Shown here piece by piece: positions 39,078 to 47,411 of a stretch of 64,000 nucleotides of DNA. The DNA is from Leucobacter edaphi. Lineage in GTDB: Bacteria > Actinomycetota > Actinomycetes > Actinomycetales > Microbacteriaceae. Every line of letters begins with the position of its first letter. Within the stretch, counting starts at the first letter, position 1. The position numbers and the translations under genes are program-made. The notes beneath the pieces are model-generated. The model did not search any database, was not told the DNA's origin, and saw only the letters and a program-made list of their open reading frames with translations. The stretch is taken from NCBI RefSeq assembly GCF_016522535.1, contig NZ_JAEHOI010000011.1, positions 124,001 through 188,000 of the forward strand, written 5' to 3'.

Positions 39078-40748
39078 CTAGAGCCGCTCGGGGGCGGAGA
39101 CGCCGATCAGGTCGAGACCGTTGCGGAGCACCTGGCCCGCCGCGTCGTTGAGCCACAGGCGGGTGCGATGCAGATCCTCGACGGGCTCCTCGCCCATCGG
39201 GATCACGCGGCAGTTGTCGTACCAGCGGTGATAGGCCGCCGCGAGCTCTTCCAGGTAGCGGGCGATGCGGTGCGGCTCGCGCAGCTCGGCGGCACCGGCC
39301 ACGATCGCCGGGTACTGCTGCAGCTTGCCGAGCAGATCCGTCTCCGTGGCGTGGGTGAGCAGCTCGGGCGCGAACGCGCTGCGGTCGACGCCGGCCGCGG
39401 CCGCGTTGCGATCCACAGCGGCGGTGCGTGCGTGCGCGTACTGCACATAGAACACCGGGTTGTCGTTCGTGCGGCTGCGCACCTTCTCGCCGTCGAGCGC
39501 GAGCGGCGAGTCCGCCGGGTAGCGGGCGAGCCAGTAGCGGAGCGCGTCGGTGCCGAGCCACTCGAGCAGGTCATCGAGCTCGATGATGTTGCCCGCGCGC
39601 TTGGAGAGGCGTGCCCCGTTCAGGTTGACGAGCTGGCCGATGAGGACCGTGATGTCGGTCTCCGTGTTGTCGCCTGCGGCGCCAGCGATCGCCTTCAGGC
39701 GGCCGATGTAGCCGTGATGATCCGCGCCGAGCAGGTAGATCTTCTCGCCGAAGCCGCGATCCTTCTTGGACAGGTAGTACGCGGCGTCCGCAGCGAAGTA
39801 GGTGAAGATGCCGTTGCCGCGGGTGAAGACGCGGTCCTTGTCGTCGCCGAAGGCGGTCGTGCGGACCCAGATCGCGTCGTCCTCCTCGAAGACGTGACCC
39901 TCGGCGCGCAGCCGGTCGATCGCGCCCTCGATCGGGCTCTTCTCGCCGTTCTCGCCCGCGGTGTGGAGCGAGCGCTCCGAGAAGAAGACGTCGAAGTGCA
40001 CGTTGAAGCGCTCGAGCGAGTCCTTGATCTCCGCGAGCTGCAGCTGGTAGCCGAGCTCCTGCGCCTGCTCCAGCGCCGCCTCGCGGTCGCTCGCGGCGAT
40101 CTCCGCGAGGTCCGGGATCTGCTCCGCGACGCGCTTCCCGAGCGTCTGAATGTACTCGCCGGGGTATGCGTCCTCGGGCGCTTCCTCGCCGAGGGCGGCT
40201 GCGAGGACGGAGCGGCCGAACTTGTTCATCTGCGCGCCGGCGTCGTTGATGTAGTACTCGTTGACGACCTCCGCGCCCGCCGCGCGCAGCACGCGCGCGG
40301 TCGAGTCGCCGAGCGCGGCCCAGCGGGTGTGGCCCATGTGCAGGGGCCCCGTGGGGTTCGCGGACACGAACTCCATGTTGATGCGCTGCCCGGCGAGCGC
40401 GTCGCCGCGGCCGTACGCCTCACCCTGCTCGACGACGCGGCGGGCCGTCTCCCCGGCGCTCGCGGCGTCGAGGGTGATGTTGATGAAGCCGGGGCCCGCG
40501 ATCTCAGCCTTCGCAACGCCGTCGATCTCGGCGGCGCGCGCCGCGATCTCCTCGGCGAGCTCGCGCGGGTTCGCCCCGATCCGCTTCGCGAACTTCATCG
40601 CAGCGTTCGACGCCCAGTCGCCGTGATCCCGATTCTTCGGTCGATCGACCTTCGTGTCCTGCTCCGTGACGACGACATCGGAGCCGCGGGCGGCAACGAT
40701 CTCGGTGAGGATGCTGGCGAGGTGCTGGGCGAGTTCTTGAGGCGTCAC
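39078..40748 (-). CDS. argS: Arginyl-tRNA synthetase
   Basis: This class I synthetase charges tRNA-Arg. The 556-residue protein shows ANPTGPLHMGHTRW (HIGH-like) and the KRAG segment RLSKRAGNIIELDD in place of KMSKS, as usual for ArgS. The additional N-terminal domain and the C-terminal anticodon-binding alpha domain are present. The GTG start lacks a ribosome site; TAGACT lies 9-14 bases before it. It is divergent from the tRNA-Arg(CCG) gene, a common actinobacterial arrangement. Confidence 0.96.
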   Translation of the reverse strand: MTPQELAQHLASILTEIVAARGSDVVVTEQDTKVDRPKNRDHGDWASNAAMKFAKRIGANPRELAEEIAARAAEIDGVAKAEIAGPGFINITLDAASAGETARRVVEQGEAYGRGDALAGQRINMEFVSANPTGPLHMGHTRWAALGDSTARVLRAAGAEVVNEYYINDAGAQMNKFGRSVLAAALGEEAPEDAYPGEYIQTLGKRVAEQIPDLAEIAASDREAALEQAQELGYQLQLAEIKDSLERFNVHFDVFFSERSLHTAGENGEKSPIEGAIDRLRAEGHVFEEDDAIWVRTTAFGDDKDRVFTRGNGIFTYFAADAAYYLSKKDRGFGEKIYLLGADHHGYIGRLKAIAGAAGDNTETDITVLIGQLVNLNGARLSKRAGNIIELDDLLEWLGTDALRYWLARYPADSPLALDGEKVRSRTNDNPVFYVQYAHARTAAVDRNAAAAGVDRSAFAPELLTHATETDLLGKLQQYPAIVAGAAELREPHRIARYLEELAAAYHRWYDNCRVIPMGEEPVEDLHRTRLWLNDAAGQVLRNGLDLIGVSAPERL

Positions 40749-40994
40749 GAGGACCCAGTCTAGTTCCCCGCGCCGACACTCGCGGAACGCTCACCACAGG
40801 CGACCCGATCCCGATCCGCATCGGCGCCGCGCCCGATCGTTCGATCCGGACCAGGATCGGCGTTGGGCCCTGGCCTGCGCTCCGGCCCACGCGCCACAGT
40901 GGTCCGGCGATCCGGCTCTCGGTCAACCCCGCGCCAGCACCCCGGCGAATCCGCTCCCCCGGAGTGCGCTAGGGTAGAACGGTCGCAATTGCTC

Positions 40995-41067
40995 GCCTCC
41001 GTAGCTCAGGGGATAGAGCGCCGGTTTCCGGTACCGTAGGTCGGGGGTTCGAATCCCTCCGGGGGCA
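40995..41067 (+). tRNA. tRNA-Arg (anticodon CCG)
   Basis: The acceptor stem GCCTCCG pairs with CGGGGGC (one G-T pair), followed by discriminator A. The D arm is GCTC/GAGC, the anticodon loop TTCCGGT gives CCG (reads CGG), and the T arm has GGGGG TTCGAAT CCCTC. The outer anticodon-stem pair is a C/T mismatch. No CCA is encoded. Confidence 0.95.
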
Positions 41068-41194
41068 CTGCGACTTGAGAGGCTCCCATCGCTCCGGCGG
41101 TGGGGGCCTCTTCACGTTCCCTGTGCGGGCGGGGCGTCGGTCACCCGCGATTTCTCCGAGAAGGAATCCCATCGTCAAGCCTGGACTGCTCCGA

Positions 41195-41256
41195 GCCCCT
41201 AAAGTTGCGTCGGTTTCCCAGTGATGCAACTTTAGGGGCGCAAAGTTGCATCACGG
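41195..41256. repeat. Three alternating inverted copies of a CTAAAGTTGC-type element
   Basis: Arm 1 (41195-41211) pairs with arm 2 (41223-41239) over 17 bp with one mismatch. Arm 2 (41221-41233) also pairs perfectly over 13 bp with arm 3 (41242-41254). The two hairpins exclude each other. The element lies between the tRNA gene and the regulator/nucleotidyltransferase pair. It could be an operator for that pair, an attenuator, or an end of an inserted element. Confidence 0.75.
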
Positions 41257-41321
41257 CTTGACTGTCAGTGTTTGCGGGCGTCCCGCACTCGCTTGACCTA
41301 ACACTTCTCTGAACAGACGTG

Positions 41322-41327
41322 TACCCT
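41322..41327 (+). promoter_or_regulatory. Predicted -10 element of the regulator gene, inside an inverted repeat
   Basis: TACCCT lies at -12 to -7 of the ATG at 41334 and fits a leaderless start. TAACACT (41299-41305) and AGTGTTA (41328-41334) form an inverted repeat around it, so a repressor bound there would cover the promoter and the start codon. Confidence 0.45.
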
Positions 41328-41333
41328 AGTGTT

Positions 41334-41975
41334 ATGCAACGTGTGAGCGAGTTCGCGAAGGCGAAGGGCATCAGCAGGGGCCGAGCCTACGAGCTGGTGC
41401 GCGCAGGGGTCCTGCCAGCGCACATCCTGGCTGACGGAAGCATCATCCTCGATGACGCGGCAGCGCTGTGGGAGCCACGAAAAGCACGGCCGCTGTCGCA
41501 GGCCATGGCGTGGAAGCTGCTCCAGGCTCTCGACGGAGCACGAGGTGAAGGACTTCGCGACTCTGAGCGGGCGAGGATCAGAGGCCACCTCGCAGCGGTG
41601 CAACAGGCTGAGAGCCCAGCGCGCGAGCTCGCCGCGAAGGTAGCCCGGCGATCGCAACTGCGAGAGTTCGAGGCGCACGTCGAGGACGTGAGGGATCTCC
41701 GCGCGGACGAGAGGCTACAGATCTCGGGGGTGGGAGCCCCTGGCTCTGGAATGAACGCGGGAGACGTGGTTGAGGGGTACGTCGATCCGGCCAAGGTCGA
41801 CGCCGTCGTAGCGGACTACCTCCTGAAGGAACGGCGAGGAGGGAACGTTCGACTGCGCGTTGGCCGTGTTCCCGTGGTTGGGAACGCAGCACTGGCAGCA
41901 GACCTTGCCGATTGGGGCCGAGCGCGGGAGCTCCGCGAGGCCGAGCGAATCCTGAACGAACTGTTCGAGCGATGA
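41334..41975 (+). CDS. Helix-turn-helix protein, candidate antitoxin partner (AbiEi-like role)
   Basis: The 213-residue protein starts with an excisionase/MerR-like winged helix-turn-helix (about 1-45: SEFAKAKGISRGRAYELV, then HILADGSIILDD). The middle is helical and charged, and the C-terminal part has a VVGNAALAADLADWGRA segment. It overlaps the nucleotidyltransferase gene by ATGA, as AbiEi antitoxins do with AbiEii toxins. I do not recognise the classic AbiEi C-terminal domain, so the antitoxin role is inferred from coupling and the adjacent repeats. Codon use and base composition look less GC-rich than neighbours. Confidence 0.6.
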   Translation: MQRVSEFAKAKGISRGRAYELVRAGVLPAHILADGSIILDDAAALWEPRKARPLSQAMAWKLLQALDGARGEGLRDSERARIRGHLAAVQQAESPARELAAKVARRSQLREFEAHVEDVRDLRADERLQISGVGAPGSGMNAGDVVEGYVDPAKVDAVVADYLLKERRGGNVRLRVGRVPVVGNAALAADLADWGRARELREAERILNELFER

Positions 41976-42769
41976 CGCTGAAGCATCTCGATCTGACCAA
42001 CCTTGATTCCGAGGCCGAAGCAGCATGGGTGGGCGTGCTGGACCTCGCCGAGGTGTGCCCGGAGGGTTGGTCGCTTGCGGGAGGGCAGGCGGTGATGGTG
42101 CAGACCGCGTTGCGCGGGCACCGTCCAGAACGCCCCAGTTCTGACGCCGACCTCGTCATTGACTTGCGCTCAGATCCGGGAGCAGCGCGGAAGCTCGTCG
42201 ACGCCCTCCGCGAGATCGGATTCTCCCCAGCATTGCGAGACGCGCACGGGAGAGTGCATAGGTGGGAGCGTGAGGATGCTCAGATCGACGTTCTCCAGCC
42301 CCGCTATCTTGGAGATCGAGCGGAGCGAGGGCTGAGTCGTGCCGGTCTGGAGACGATCGCCGCGCCCGGGGCACAGCATCTCCTCTCCCGCACTGAGCAG
42401 GTGAACGTCACTCTGGGAGAGAGGTCTGCACCAGTGCGGACCCCGACAGCGTTGGGGATCATCGTGGCGAAAGCTGCCGGGTTTCAAGAAATCATCGAGG
42501 ATCGCTATCGGGTACGGCATCTTGCGGACATTCTTACCGTGGGCTCGATCGTCAGCGGCCGCGACCTGAGAAGAGAGGCTCCGTACACACGTCTCGAACG
42601 GCAGCGAGTAGGAAACGCGATCGGAGTAATTCGGGGAGGAAAGTATGCACAGGAGCTGATGGCCTGGTTCCCGAACGACCTCTCTGAGAGAGCGGAGAAC
42701 CTCACCGCTTTGCATCGGGCACATTCTGCTCGCCCCGCGCTGAAACGCCGAGCGATGAGGGAGACGTGA
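41972..42769 (+). CDS. AbiEii-like nucleotidyltransferase (candidate toxin)
   Basis: The 265-residue protein is a minimal nucleotidyltransferase of the polymerase-beta superfamily. GG (37-38) is followed by DAD (58-60) and a third acidic strand in DAQIDVLQP. This pattern is used by AbiEii/MenT toxins, which add nucleotides to tRNA or other targets. The start ATG overlaps the stop of the regulator. No recombinase, integrase or transposase is near, yet composition and placement by a tRNA suggest gain by transfer. A 7-bp hairpin (42782-42800) without a T-run follows. The rest of the 209 bases before the amtB stop hold nothing I can support. Confidence 0.7.
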   Translation: MTLKHLDLTNLDSEAEAAWVGVLDLAEVCPEGWSLAGGQAVMVQTALRGHRPERPSSDADLVIDLRSDPGAARKLVDALREIGFSPALRDAHGRVHRWEREDAQIDVLQPRYLGDRAERGLSRAGLETIAAPGAQHLLSRTEQVNVTLGERSAPVRTPTALGIIVAKAAGFQEIIEDRYRVRHLADILTVGSIVSGRDLRREAPYTRLERQRVGNAIGVIRGGKYAQELMAWFPNDLSERAENLTALHRAHSARPALKRRAMRET

Positions 42770-42978
42770 ACAACTGTGCCGCTCCCTCCGCTCGAGGGAG
42801 GCCAAGCTCAACCCCCCGATACACCTGCATCGGTCGAGGTCGGAACGGTCAGATCAAGCCTGATGAGGAACAATGGACGTTTTCCCAGTGCGGCTTCCTT
42901 TCAATGGCTTCGTGACCGCAGAGGAGACGCACCAGCACATGTCTCAGCGCCCGAACTACTTACAGCAGTATCGCCCCC

Positions 42979-44208
42979 CTACCGCGCCGAGCTCATCTCT
43001 GGCACCGCAGTTTCGTAGGCGTACGCTTCCTCTCCGTGGGCCGCCGCGTCGATCCCCTCCTCCTCGACCGTCGGCGGCACGCGCAGGCCGGTGATCCGCT
43101 TCACCCCGAGCGCGATGAGCAGCGAGGCCACGAAGGAGTACACGACCACAGACAACACCGAAATCGTCTGCACCAGGAGCAGCCCGCCGTTCCCGCCGGT
43201 GAAGAGGCCGTCGTGGAAGGCGAAGAACCCCAGGTAAAGCGAGCCGATCACCCCCGCGACCAGGTGCAATCCCACCACGTCGAGCGAGTCGTCGTAACCG
43301 AGGCGGTACTTCCAGTCGATTGCGAAGGCGCAGGCGACGCCCGCAATGAGGCCGAGCAGCAGCGCCCAGAGCGGGGCGAGGTTCGCGGCAGAGGGCGTGA
43401 TCGCCACGAGGCCGGCGACCGCGCCCGACGCTGCGCCGATGACACCCGGCTTCTTGCCGCGGATCGTGTCGACCAGGATCCAGCCGACGATGCCGGCGGC
43501 GGGCGCGCCGAGGGTGTTGACGACGATGAGGCCAGCCTCCGGCCCCTCGGTCGCGAGACCCGAATTGAAGCCGATCCAGCCGAACCACAGCAGCGCGGCG
43601 CCGATCGTGACGAGCGGCACGCTGTGGGGCTTATGCGATCCGGGGCCGAAGCCGAGGCGCTTCCCCGCCACGAGGGCGAGCGCGAGGGCCGCCGCGCCGG
43701 CGTTGATGTGGATCACCGTGCCGCCGGCGAGGTCGATGACGTCCGGTGTGCCGAGTGTCGCGCCGAGATGCTGGATCCAGCCGCCGCCCCAGACCCACGC
43801 CGAGACCGGGAAGTAGACGAGCGAGGCCCACACGCCCGCGAAGAGCACCCACGAGCCGAGACCGACGCGGTCGGCGATGGCGCCCGAGATGAGCGCGGTG
43901 GAGATCATCGCGAACACCGCGCCGAATCCGACGGAGATGAACTTCGCGGGATCGGTTGCGAGCAGACCGAAGTCTTTGAACGGGCTTCCCGCGAAGCCGG
44001 TCTCGCCAGCGGCGAAGAAGTTCATGCTGTAGCCGAACAGGATCCACAGCACCCCAACGACGCCCATCGCGCTGACGCTGAAGAGCATCATGTTGACGAC
44101 CGAGCGCACTCGCACGAGGCCACCGTAGAAGAGGGCAAGTCCGGGAGTCATAATGAGGACGAGCGCGGTGCTCACGAGCGTCCACACCTCCCCTGTCGTG
44201 AGTTCCAT
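42979..44208 (-). CDS. amtB: Ammonium transporter
   Basis: The 409-residue protein has the eleven-helix Amt/Rh fold. Conserved features include GGWIQHLGATLG near the middle, the first pore histidine in GTVIHINAGAAALALAL and the second in VGLHLVAGVIGSLYLG. It moves NH4+/NH3 into the cell when nitrogen is scarce. No glnK or glnD follows, unlike the common amtB-glnK-glnD order in actinobacteria. A six-element GlnR-type operator lies about 70 bases upstream of the start. Confidence 0.95.
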   Translation of the reverse strand: MELTTGEVWTLVSTALVLIMTPGLALFYGGLVRVRSVVNMMLFSVSAMGVVGVLWILFGYSMNFFAAGETGFAGSPFKDFGLLATDPAKFISVGFGAVFAMISTALISGAIADRVGLGSWVLFAGVWASLVYFPVSAWVWGGGWIQHLGATLGTPDVIDLAGGTVIHINAGAAALALALVAGKRLGFGPGSHKPHSVPLVTIGAALLWFGWIGFNSGLATEGPEAGLIVVNTLGAPAAGIVGWILVDTIRGKKPGVIGAASGAVAGLVAITPSAANLAPLWALLLGLIAGVACAFAIDWKYRLGYDDSLDVVGLHLVAGVIGSLYLGFFAFHDGLFTGGNGGLLLVQTISVLSVVVYSFVASLLIALGVKRITGLRVPPTVEEEGIDAAAHGEEAYAYETAVPEMSSAR

Positions 44209-44276
44209 AGCCGCCGACCACCTTTCTTCCGCATGAGTCCGAGTACTGCTCCTGCGTTTCAGTGTGCGTTCGCGCT

Positions 44277-44336
44277 GTTTCCGAGGCGTCTCCGAGCGGT
44301 TTCATCGCGGTCACATGACCGTGACGGTCGTGTTTC
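44277..44336 (-). promoter_or_regulatory. GlnR-type operator upstream of amtB
   Basis: Six pentamers lie exactly 11 bp apart: GTTTC 44277, GTCTC 44288, GTTTC 44299, GTCAC 44310, GTGAC 44321 and GTTTC 44332. Read on the amtB strand they give GAAAC-n6-GTCAC-n6-GTGAC-n6-GAAAC-n6-GAGAC-n6-GAAAC. GlnR, an OmpR-family nitrogen regulator, binds pairs of GTnAC and GAAAC boxes with 6-bp spacers. The exact phasing over six boxes is hard to get by chance. Confidence 0.75.
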
Positions 44337-44430
44337 GCGCGCTCGCATCGCGGGGAACTCCGGATCGAGGAACGCCCTCACTCCCCGCGGGATCTCCAGG
44401 AAGGTGAGGGGCTACGTTATGCGGAGCGGA

Positions 44431-45510
44431 TCACTCGCCCTCGCCGCTCCCCCGGGATTCGCGCGAATCCCGCAACTCCTGACCAGAAACCAGGCCGGGG
44501 AGCCCGCGGCCGTTGCGGGTGGTAAGGAGCAGCACCAGCGAGAAGCCGGCGAACAGCAGGGCGAAGAGCCCGCCGGGTGCCGGAAGCGCGCCGAGGATCG
44601 CGTAGCCGGTCACGCCGCCAAGCGCGCGCATGATTCGGGCGAGCGGCTGCGGCAGCCGGCCGCCCGCGTATCGGAGTTGCACGGCAAGATCTCCGATGCT
44701 GCGACCCGTGCTGAGGATCACCACGACCCAGAGGAGCGAAGCGAACGCGACGCTGCCGATCCCGGCCAGCTCGCCCGCGCGAGTCGTTTCGGCGGGCGAC
44801 AGGGTCATGAGGTTCGTGGCCGCGAGCACCGCGCCGATATTGACGGTGAACTGCACGAGCGCGAAGGCGAGGCCGTCCGAGATCATTCCGAGGAAGCGGC
44901 GGCCGCGCGTCACGGGGCGGGGCAGGGAAGCCCCTGGCAGTGCGCCGGTGCGGCGCCACGCCCGCGGAACAATGAGGGCGAACAGCGAGCCGATGAGTGC
45001 ACCGGAGGTGTTGGTGACGATGTCGACGACGTCGAACATGCGGTAGGCGCACGGGTAGATTCCCCAGGCTCCCGTGAGCTGCGTGGTCTCGATGAGGGTC
45101 GAAACGAGGAGTCCCGTGATCCCGGCGACGAGGATCCCCCTGCCGCCGAGCACGCGCACGAAGAAGCCGAGCGGCAGGAACAGCAGGACATTCAGGGCGA
45201 GCTGCAGGAACTGCGGCGTGCGCAGCGGGTTTCCCTGCGCGGCCAACGCGGTGCGGAGGTCTGCGGCGAGTGTCCCCAGGTCGAAGTTGGGCGGCACGCA
45301 GTCGAAGGAACCGGGCTCCGGGAGCGGGAGCAGCGTGTACGTCCAGATGGCCCAGAAGTAGACGAGCGCCGCGATCCAGAGCAGGACGCGCCCCGCGCTG
45401 AGCGTGCCCCGTCGACGGTAGCTCGCCGCGACGAACGGCACGAAGAGGACGACGCCGACGATCAGGCCGAGGCCGAGCGCCCACGCAGCCGAATAGAGTT
45501 CTTGACCCAC
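44431..45510 (-). CDS. VanZ-RDD fusion membrane protein
   Basis: The 359-residue protein joins two membrane families. The first half (about 1-185) is VanZ-like, with LRTPQFLQLALNVLLFLPLGFFVR, the STLIETTQL motif and DVVDIVTNTSGALIG. The second half (about 205-330) looks like an RDD domain with paired helices and Arg/Asp positions. VanZ gives low-level teicoplanin resistance in enterococci by an unclear mechanism; RDD proteins include some Na+/H+ antiporter-like members. What the fusion does is unknown. It stands alone between amtB and the ThrE-type exporter gene. Confidence 0.8.
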   Translation of the reverse strand: MGQELYSAAWALGLGLIVGVVLFVPFVAASYRRRGTLSAGRVLLWIAALVYFWAIWTYTLLPLPEPGSFDCVPPNFDLGTLAADLRTALAAQGNPLRTPQFLQLALNVLLFLPLGFFVRVLGGRGILVAGITGLLVSTLIETTQLTGAWGIYPCAYRMFDVVDIVTNTSGALIGSLFALIVPRAWRRTGALPGASLPRPVTRGRRFLGMISDGLAFALVQFTVNIGAVLAATNLMTLSPAETTRAGELAGIGSVAFASLLWVVVILSTGRSIGDLAVQLRYAGGRLPQPLARIMRALGGVTGYAILGALPAPGGLFALLFAGFSLVLLLTTRNGRGLPGLVSGQELRDSRESRGSGEGE

Positions 45511-45589
45511 CCGGATAAGCTACCGGGTTGCGGCGCCCCGACTCTGCAAGCAGAGCGAGAATCAGCGAGGCGGTGAACCTCGCGCGCGG

Positions 45590-46846
45590 CTACGCCCGCG
45601 CGACGGGTTCACCCTCCCGCCACACCCGCGTCACCAGCTCGGAGGCAACATCGCCGACCTTCGTGCCGATGCAGAGGCTCGTGAAGGCGAGCACCGCTCC
45701 CAGGAGTCCCGCGGGTTCGAACGCGGTCAGCGCGACGAGACCGATCGTGCCGGGAACGAGCAGGAGGAACGCGGGCTGGAAGGACACCGTCGCGGGAACC
45801 GCGAGTGTCAGCCGCTCGACGAGGCGTGCCGCGACGAAGAGCGTCGCGGCGGTGATCCCGATCGCAGCGACGTTTCCGCACAGCGGCGTGAGGATCGTGA
45901 GCACCGCGTAGGCGCTCGTCATCATCACGACGTTCACGAGGGTGAGGGCGCGGCCGGATCCAAAGGCGAGTCCGATCCCGACGGCGAGGATCACAACGCC
46001 TACCCACGAAAACCAGATGGGAGGCAGTTCATGCCACCCTGACCCGAGCGCGGCCGCCTCGCCGGCTCGACCGACGAGGGCAACCGAGTCGGTGTCGATC
46101 TGCAGGCCGGTGATGGCCCGGCCGGACGCGATTCCTGCCGTCATGAACCCGAGCACGATGAGCCCGTACATGAGCCGCGCCGAGCCGGTGACGATGTCGG
46201 TCGCGGTGAGTTCGAGGAGCGCGTTCGTGATGAGCGCTCCGGGAACGAGGATCGCGATCGGGGCGCACACCGCGAAGAGCGGCACGGGGCCGGTGCCGAG
46301 CACGCTGGCCGCGATCCCGACCGCGGTCGTGGAGACGAAGGCGGTCACGAACGGGGCGATCGCCACGGCGCCCCCTCCCCTGCTGAGCAACCGGGTGGTT
46401 ACCCCGACGAGCCCGCCCGCGACCGCGGCGAGCGCGACCGCCCACCACGGGCAGCGGAACAGGATTGCGAGGCCGAGCGCGATCAGGATCCCGCCGACGA
46501 CCCACTTGAGGCCGGGCAGGGTTCGGCTGGCCGCGCGGATCTGCCCGACCTGCTCCGGGATGACGCCGAGTGGCTGCACGCCCCGCTCGATCCGCCTGGC
46601 GAGCCGATTCACGGCCGCCGCCTGCGCAAAGGTGAGCTCGGACTTGTGGGCGTGCACGACGACGGTGCTGCCGCTTGCCTCCTCCGTGACCATGACCATT
46701 TCGGTGAACACCGTGGAGCGGTAGCCGCCCACACCGTGCCGTTCGGCCGCGCGGTTGAGGGTCGCGGCGACATCGGTGACCGAGACGCCCGCGTCGAGGA
46801 GCGCGGCTCCGAGTTCGCCGAGGAGGCGTGCGGCAGTGTGGGTCAT
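45590..46846 (-). CDS. ThrE-family threonine/serine exporter
   Basis: The 418-residue protein fuses the two parts of the family: an N-terminal DUF1212-like cytoplasmic/membrane region (ARLLGELGAALLDAGVSVTDVAATL) and a C-terminal DUF3815-like set of helices. About ten membrane helices in total. Corynebacterium ThrE exports threonine and serine by the proton motive force. Here substrate is assumed from family. The gene is monocistronic; the 185 bases before the next gene hold nothing I can support. Confidence 0.85.
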   Translation of the reverse strand: MTHTAARLLGELGAALLDAGVSVTDVAATLNRAAERHGVGGYRSTVFTEMVMVTEEASGSTVVVHAHKSELTFAQAAAVNRLARRIERGVQPLGVIPEQVGQIRAASRTLPGLKWVVGGILIALGLAILFRCPWWAVALAAVAGGLVGVTTRLLSRGGGAVAIAPFVTAFVSTTAVGIAASVLGTGPVPLFAVCAPIAILVPGALITNALLELTATDIVTGSARLMYGLIVLGFMTAGIASGRAITGLQIDTDSVALVGRAGEAAALGSGWHELPPIWFSWVGVVILAVGIGLAFGSGRALTLVNVVMMTSAYAVLTILTPLCGNVAAIGITAATLFVAARLVERLTLAVPATVSFQPAFLLLVPGTIGLVALTAFEPAGLLGAVLAFTSLCIGTKVGDVASELVTRVWREGEPVARA

Positions 46847-47031
46847 TCGGCGGCTTTCTCGCTCGGGAAGCGGCCTCAGACGGAGCGGACGAGGCGGTCG
46901 AGGCGGCGGATCGGCGGCGCCCCGTTCGATATTCGTCGCAGCCTCACTGCCCTGTCAAGTGCCGAATCACGCGCGCGTTGTGTGCCCGAGACCCCGCGGA
47001 ATTCGGCGAGCGCGCTTGGACGAGGCCCGGA

Positions 47032-47322
47032 TCACCGGCGCGGCCGCGATCCGGCGAGGCGTCGCCCGGGCCGCTCGCCTGCTCGTTTCCGATTCCGGTC
47101 CCTCACGGAGGTGATCCAGTGCTGAACGAAGAAGACGCACGCTCCGATGACCGGGAGGCAGATAACGGCCGCCATCCAGCTGAAGAACCAGGTATTCGAG
47201 TGCTTTCGATACTGCTTCGTCAGCAAGAAGAGCGCGGGGATCACGAACGCGGCGCAGAGGACGGTGAGCGCCCAGGAGGGCACGCTCCCCCAGGGCGTTT
47301 CAAGGGGTAAATCGTTGACCAC
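47032..47322 (-). CDS. Small two-helix membrane protein with PLDc_N-like domain
   Basis: The 96-residue protein has two membrane helices (about 15-35 and 47-68) and a basic tail rich in Arg. The helices with W and P positions (ALTVLCAAFVIPALFLLTKQYRKH and WMAAVICLPVIGACVFFV) resemble the phospholipase-D nuclease N-terminal domain, which is often found alone in actinobacteria. No catalytic domain follows. Its role is unknown. Confidence 0.65.
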   Translation of the reverse strand: MVNDLPLETPWGSVPSWALTVLCAAFVIPALFLLTKQYRKHSNTWFFSWMAAVICLPVIGACVFFVQHWITSVRDRNRKRAGERPGRRLAGSRPRR

Positions 47323-47411
47323 GGGCTGCCTTCGGTGTCTGCTGCGTTGACGCCGCTCGCGATGGCGCGGCGCGACCCGATCGAATGGGTCCCCGCGCGA
47401 TCACGGAATCA

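Noticed and set aside
38079-40763. Very long open frame (894 codons) antisense to argS and neighbours
   Set aside because: Its sequence is Arg/Gly/Leu/Asp-rich without domains, and argS on the other strand has full conserved motifs. High GC makes such shadows common; similar long ones at 43036-45576, 16286-18007 and 36835-38148 were dropped for the same reason.
40995-42800. tRNA-Arg as an attachment site for an integrated element
   Set aside because: Only an 8-base match (TCCCTCCG) to the tRNA 3' part occurs after the toxin-like gene, and there is no integrase. Transfer is possible but an att pair is not supported.
42873-43094. Open frame of 73 codons before amtB
   Set aside because: It runs into amtB antisense, becomes Arg/Pro-rich, and has no motif or clear ribosome site.
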